Position numbers and translations under genes: made by a program
Shown here: positions 12,634 to 15,882 of the stretch, piece after piece
Position numbering within the stretch: the stretch's first letter is position 1
How the letters are laid out: every line of letters begins with the position of its first letter
The notes under the pieces: generated by a model
What the model saw: the letters and a program-made list of their open reading frames with translations, nothing else
Databases searched by the model: none
What the model was told of the DNA's origin: nothing
Assembly (NCBI GenBank): GCA_036741795.1
Contig: DAINRO010000055.1
Location: 1-15,882 of the forward strand
DNA: 15,882 bases
Origin: DATKKM01 sp036741795
GTDB lineage: Bacteria; Chloroflexota; Dehalococcoidia; SM23-28-2; RBG-16-64-32
Direction of reading: 5' to 3'

Positions 12634-13629
12634 ATGGCAGTAGACGACACGGCCATCGGACCAGCAGTAACAATTGCCGCGCCGGAACATGTCCGGCCGA
12701 AGAAGGCCTGGTACCACGGCGTCCTGAAATTCATCCGCCAGAAGCCACTTGGCGCTGTCGGGTTTGCCATGGTGGGGATCCTCTTCTTTATGACACTGGG
12801 CACGCCCACGGGCATTAGCCAGCCTTCCCTGCCCGACGCGCCCTTCGGCATCGTTATGGACTCCCCGTGGATGGCCCGCTACGAAGCGGAAGATACGTTC
12901 TACGACGAGTCAGGCCGCCTCCGCATCTTCGAAGAGCCCTCAGGTGATCACTGGCTTGGCACTGACAAGAATGGCCGCGACGTGTACGCCAGGATCGTCG
13001 AAGGCGCTCGCCGCTCTCTCTGGGTCGGGATCTGGGCCCTGATCATCGCCACGGCGATCGGAACGACCATTGGCGTCGTTTCCGGCTATTTCGGCGGAAT
13101 GGCGGATACAACGTCGCAGCGCTTCATGGACGCTTTGCAGGCCTTCCCGCCGTTGATCGCGTTGATCCTGATTGTGACCATCCAGCCGTTTACGAACGGA
13201 CCGAGCCTTACCTTGGCGGCGTTTGCCCTGGGAATAGTGGGCATATCGTCCGTTCAACGTATTGTGCGTGGTGTCGTGCTGTCCACGAAAGAGCAGCAAT
13301 ACGTCGAAGCGTCCCGCGTCATTGGAGCAACTAACGCGCGGACGATGCGCTACTACATCCTGCCTAACATCATGGCCTCGATCATCGTCGTTTTCTCCAC
13401 GGGGCTTGGTGTGGTGATCCTCGCGGAGGCGGCCCTCAGCTTCATCGTACCGGACAAGATGCCGCAGGGCGCCTCGTGGGGGCAGATGCTGGCCGACACT
13501 TACCCTGTAATCGCCGTCGAACCCTGGCCTGGTGTCAGCGCGGCTGGAGCCATCGCCATCGCCGTGCTCGCTTTCAACCTGGCCGGGGACGCGCTCAGGG
13601 ATGTCCTCGATCCCAGGCTGAGAAGCTAG
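12634..13629 (+). CDS. ABC transporter permease, DppC/OppC type
   Basis: A 331-residue second permease, forming the membrane channel with the DppB-type protein before it. Visible: a cytoplasmic N-terminus, helix FAMVGILFFMTLGT (44-57), an external domain ending in DHWLGTDKNGRDVYARIVEGARRSL (105-129), which is the DppC signature, helices from about 131, the EAA loop QYVEASRVIGATNARTMRYYILPNIMASIIV (222-252), then EAALSF...PQGASWGQML and FNLAGDALRDVLDPRLRS. The external region at 58-104 is longer than in many DppC proteins. The ATG at 12634 follows AGGGG by eight bases; the open frame continues upstream into dppB but the ribosome site fixes the start. The substrate-binding protein follows 62 bases later. 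Confidence 0.95.
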   Translation: MAVDDTAIGPAVTIAAPEHVRPKKAWYHGVLKFIRQKPLGAVGFAMVGILFFMTLGTPTGISQPSLPDAPFGIVMDSPWMARYEAEDTFYDESGRLRIFEEPSGDHWLGTDKNGRDVYARIVEGARRSLWVGIWALIIATAIGTTIGVVSGYFGGMADTTSQRFMDALQAFPPLIALILIVTIQPFTNGPSLTLAAFALGIVGISSVQRIVRGVVLSTKEQQYVEASRVIGATNARTMRYYILPNIMASIIVVFSTGLGVVILAEAALSFIVPDKMPQGASWGQMLADTYPVIAVEPWPGVSAAGAIAIAVLAFNLAGDALRDVLDPRLRS

Positions 13630-13691
13630 ATTCTTGGAAATCTTTGCAACATACTGCCAGTCACACGCCCGTTGTGAAAGGATGACTCGTC

Positions 13692-15647
13692 ATGCCTCAG
13701 GACTCTAATTACTGGGACAAGTTCTGGAGGCGGAAGCTCGGCCGGCGCCGGCTTCTGTCGGGCGCGGCCCTGACTGGCACCGGCCTTGCCGCTGCGGCGA
13801 TGGTCGGCTGCTCCGGCGAGGAGGCGGGTAACCAGAACGGCGGCGGTGGCGGTGGTGGTAGTGCGGTCCAGGCAGGCACCGACTTCCTCAAACTACCCTT
13901 CGAGACTCCCGTTGATGGCCGTCGCGTCTTCGAACCCGCGCCCAAAGACTCCCGAGGCGGATTCCTGACCTACATCGGATTCGACGCCGTTGTCCTCGAC
14001 CGCTACGACCCCCACCAGACACAGTTCGGGCCGATGTACTCCAACCAATCGGCGGTGTTCAGCAAGCTGTACCGCTACGCCAGCCACGAGGAGCCCACCT
14101 GGGAAAACATCATGCCCGACCTCGCGGAGGCCGCGCCCGAGATGATCGGCAACCTTCCGACCGAGTACGTCGTCAAGATCCGCAAAGGCGTCAAGTTTCA
14201 TGACACGGAAAAGATAAGAAATAACTTCCCTGACATCGCAGGCCGCGAACTCACGGCGGACGACGTCATCTACAGTTTCGACCGTCAGCGCAACCAGGAC
14301 AGCCCCCAGCGCACCTACTACTACCGCGCCAGCCAGGTAAACACCATCGAGCGCATCGAGAAAATTGACGACTACACCGTTAAATTCGTCACCACAGAGC
14401 CCATCGCTCCCTTCTACCACTTCCTGGCAGACACGAACGCCATGATCATCCCCAAGGAGATCGTGGACATGGAACCCGGTCCCGACGGGCGACCGTGGGA
14501 CTCCGTCGATGCCTTCCAGGGCAGGCAGCCCCCGCCAGCCGATCGGATGATCGGAACGGGCCCCTTCATGTGGGAGGAATTGATCTTCGGAATCGAATAC
14601 CGGGCCGTCCGGAACCCAGAGTGGTTCGGCTGGGACGAACCCGAAAACGGAGCGCCGTACCTCGAAGGCTACAAGGCCACGGGTCAAGGTTTGAACGACG
14701 TCACCGTGGAGTCGCTGTTCCGCCGCAAGGAGATCGATGTCGCCGGCTTCATCGACAACCCGCAATGGATTTTGGACATCCTCGACGAGATGCCAGAGCT
14801 TGTGTTTCAGCGGCAGCAGGTCTCAGGCTGGATCAACTCCCGCTTCAAGTCCTACTGCGAGCCGTTTAACGACTGGCGCGTCCGCCGTGCTCTTCACCTC
14901 GGCATCGACCGCCAGGAAGTGGTCGACGTCATCGGCTCCGGCGCCTGGATCAAGGTCGGGCCTGTTAACAGCGCAATCTCCTACTGGGCCATTCCCGACG
15001 ACGAGCTCCTCGCCTCGCCGGGCTACCGGACCGGCAAGGACCGTGAGGCTGACATCCAGGAGGCAAGGCAGCTCTACGAAGCGGCCGGCAAGCCCAAGAT
15101 CCCGCAGATCTGGTTCGCGGACATCCCGGCTTACATCCCGCGCTTTGCGCCGACTTACCTGCAGACAATCCAGCGCAACCTCGGCATCGAAGAAGACATC
15201 AAGTACCAGACGGTTCCCTACTCCCGCATCGCCGAAGGTCTGAATAACCAGGAGTGCGACCAGGCCTCTATGACCTGGGGCTTCGACAACGGCTGGGTAG
15301 ACCTGGACGACTGGGTCTTCCCGTATTTCAGGACCGACGGGTCCAAGAACTCCTTCGAGATCAGCGACCCGGCCCTGGATGTCCTGCTGGACAGGCAGCG
15401 CACGGAGTTCGATATCGAGACTCGACGCCAGACTGGCTACGAAATTCAGCGCTACTTGATGGGGATCACGGATCCGGAAGCGCCAGCGGCCAACCTGCGG
15501 CTGGACTACGCAACCCCGGGTGGCGGAGGAGTGTCCTGGCCGTACTTCAAGAACCGGACAAGCTGGCCGTGGTTCGGTAACCAATACTGGGTCTCCCAGG
15601 CTTGGTTCGACAAGAACGACCCAAGTTTCCAGGGGCGGCCGAGCTAG
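13692..15647 (+). CDS. ABC transporter substrate-binding protein (SBP_bac_5), Tat lipoprotein
   Basis: A 651-residue extracytoplasmic binding protein of the peptide/nickel class (SBP family 5). The N-terminus has a twin-arginine signal (GRRRLLSG, 17-24), a hydrophobic stretch, and a lipobox ending in C40 (AAMVGCSG), then a Gly-rich tether (about 50-57). Family blocks: LTADDVIYSFDRQR, TVKFVTTEPIAPFYHFLAD, MIGTGPFMWEE, EPFNDWRVRRALHLGIDRQEVVD and EARQLYEAAGK. The length exceeds typical DppA (about 535) because of extra loops and a long aromatic C-terminus (VSWPYFKNRTSWPWFGNQYWVSQAWF). Export in folded form is inferred from the Tat motif. The start is supported by AAAGGA nine bases upstream. It is the last gene of the operon before a strong terminator. 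No ATPase genes are nearby, so DppD/DppF-like partners must be encoded elsewhere. Confidence 0.95.
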   Translation: MPQDSNYWDKFWRRKLGRRRLLSGAALTGTGLAAAAMVGCSGEEAGNQNGGGGGGGSAVQAGTDFLKLPFETPVDGRRVFEPAPKDSRGGFLTYIGFDAVVLDRYDPHQTQFGPMYSNQSAVFSKLYRYASHEEPTWENIMPDLAEAAPEMIGNLPTEYVVKIRKGVKFHDTEKIRNNFPDIAGRELTADDVIYSFDRQRNQDSPQRTYYYRASQVNTIERIEKIDDYTVKFVTTEPIAPFYHFLADTNAMIIPKEIVDMEPGPDGRPWDSVDAFQGRQPPPADRMIGTGPFMWEELIFGIEYRAVRNPEWFGWDEPENGAPYLEGYKATGQGLNDVTVESLFRRKEIDVAGFIDNPQWILDILDEMPELVFQRQQVSGWINSRFKSYCEPFNDWRVRRALHLGIDRQEVVDVIGSGAWIKVGPVNSAISYWAIPDDELLASPGYRTGKDREADIQEARQLYEAAGKPKIPQIWFADIPAYIPRFAPTYLQTIQRNLGIEEDIKYQTVPYSRIAEGLNNQECDQASMTWGFDNGWVDLDDWVFPYFRTDGSKNSFEISDPALDVLLDRQRTEFDIETRRQTGYEIQRYLMGITDPEAPAANLRLDYATPGGGGVSWPYFKNRTSWPWFGNQYWVSQAWFDKNDPSFQGRPS

Positions 15648-15664
15648 GCGAAGTTAGGAGTCAG

Positions 15665-15697
15665 AAATAGCGGAGGGTTTCAAACCCTCCGCTATTT
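15665..15697. terminator. Strong intrinsic terminator, probably bidirectional
   Basis: AAATAGCGGAGGGTTT (15665-15680) and AAACCCTCCGCTATTT (15682-15697) form a 16-bp perfect stem 17 bases after the binding-protein stop. The plus-strand RNA ends in UAUUUUCUUU; the minus-strand version also has A/U-rich stem ends, so it may serve the converging dehydrogenase gene too. Confidence 0.9.
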
Positions 15698-15728
15698 TCT
15701 TTGCCCTGTACTGACCCGAGTACTAATA

Positions 15729-15749
15729 CCTGACACCTGACACCTAACA
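15729..15749. repeat. Three tandem copies of a 7-base unit
   Basis: CCTGACA, CCTGACA, CCTAACA in direct succession, followed by a degenerate CCTAGAACA that contains the stop codon of the minus-strand gene. Probably a neutral microsatellite. Confidence 0.7.
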
Positions 15750-15750
15750 C

Positions 15751-15882
15751 CTAGAACAGCGCGGTTGTCGAGCCGCCGTCCACCTGGATGGTCGTGCCCG
15801 TCAGGAAGCGGGCCTGGGCAGACGCCAGGAACGTGACCAGGTTGGCGACATCCTCCGGGGCGCCGAGGAACCCCATCGGCAC
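15751..15882 (-). CDS. Short-chain dehydrogenase/reductase, C-terminal fragment (cut by window edge)
   Basis: The minus-strand frame gives the last 43 residues of an SDR-family oxidoreductase: VPMGFLGAPEDVANLVTFLASAQARFLTGTTIQVDGGSTTALF. The blocks G-x-PEDVA, FLAS..A.F.TGT and the VDGG terminus are typical of classical SDRs such as FabG-like 3-oxoacyl-ACP reductases and glucose dehydrogenases. The Rossmann nucleotide site and the Ser-Tyr-Lys active site lie outside the window, so the substrate cannot be inferred. The stop codon falls in the degenerate end of the 7-base tandem repeat, and the strong hairpin at 15665-15697 lies beyond it. Confidence 0.9.
   Translation of the reverse strand: MPMGFLGAPEDVANLVTFLASAQARFLTGTTIQVDGGSTTALF

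Noticed and set aside
13893..14765. Minus-strand open frame (290 codons) opposite the binding protein
   Set aside because: Mirror frame of a clear SBP_bac_5 gene, with no domain and no ribosome site.

Overview
The window is a GC-rich bacterial chromosome segment with short intergenic gaps. No rRNA, tRNA, insertion sequence or CRISPR array was seen. The best lineage guess is Chloroflexota (Dehalococcoidia/SAR202-like): SecA with a SEC-C tail, a LexA with a Gram-positive-type SOS box, many small lineage-specific proteins, and a Tat-exported lipoprotein as oligopeptide-binding protein. This is inference from gene content, not a phylogenetic result.

Left part (1-4509): the 3' part of secA, cut by the window edge, is followed 10 bases later by an unrecognised helical protein (2168-2881). 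That gene meets tail-to-tail a minus-strand NERD-nuclease/SF1-helicase fusion (2878-4509), and the two stop codons share one CTAG.

Middle part (4510-10773): divergent from the helicase runs a plus-strand series: a branched-chain aminotransferase, an overlapping membrane PH-domain protein, an SGNH-hydrolase lipoprotein and a MOSC protein. lexA comes back on the minus strand. Its upstream region holds a clean SOS box and a palindrome containing the -35 elements of both lexA and the divergent PIG-L deacetylase/FAH hydrolase pair, which are coupled by TGATG. A small unknown minus-strand protein (82 aa) follows.

Right part (10774-15882): an 850-base stretch is mainly regulatory. On the minus strand it holds a promoter, a well-matching cyclic-di-AMP (ydaO/yuaA) riboswitch aptamer, and a 68-aa zinc-ribbon protein as the first gene under it. 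Diverging to the right, a strong promoter drives a DppB/DppC permease pair and a Tat-lipoprotein substrate-binding protein, ended by a 16-bp terminator hairpin. No ATPase subunit is present. The window closes with the C-terminal 43 residues of a short-chain dehydrogenase on the minus strand.

The most notable item is the c-di-AMP riboswitch in front of a tiny zinc-ribbon gene, since known members of this riboswitch class mostly control potassium/osmolyte transport or cell-wall enzymes. The SOS-type region shared by lexA and the PIG-L/FAH pair, and a cysteine-bearing insertion inside SecA, come next.
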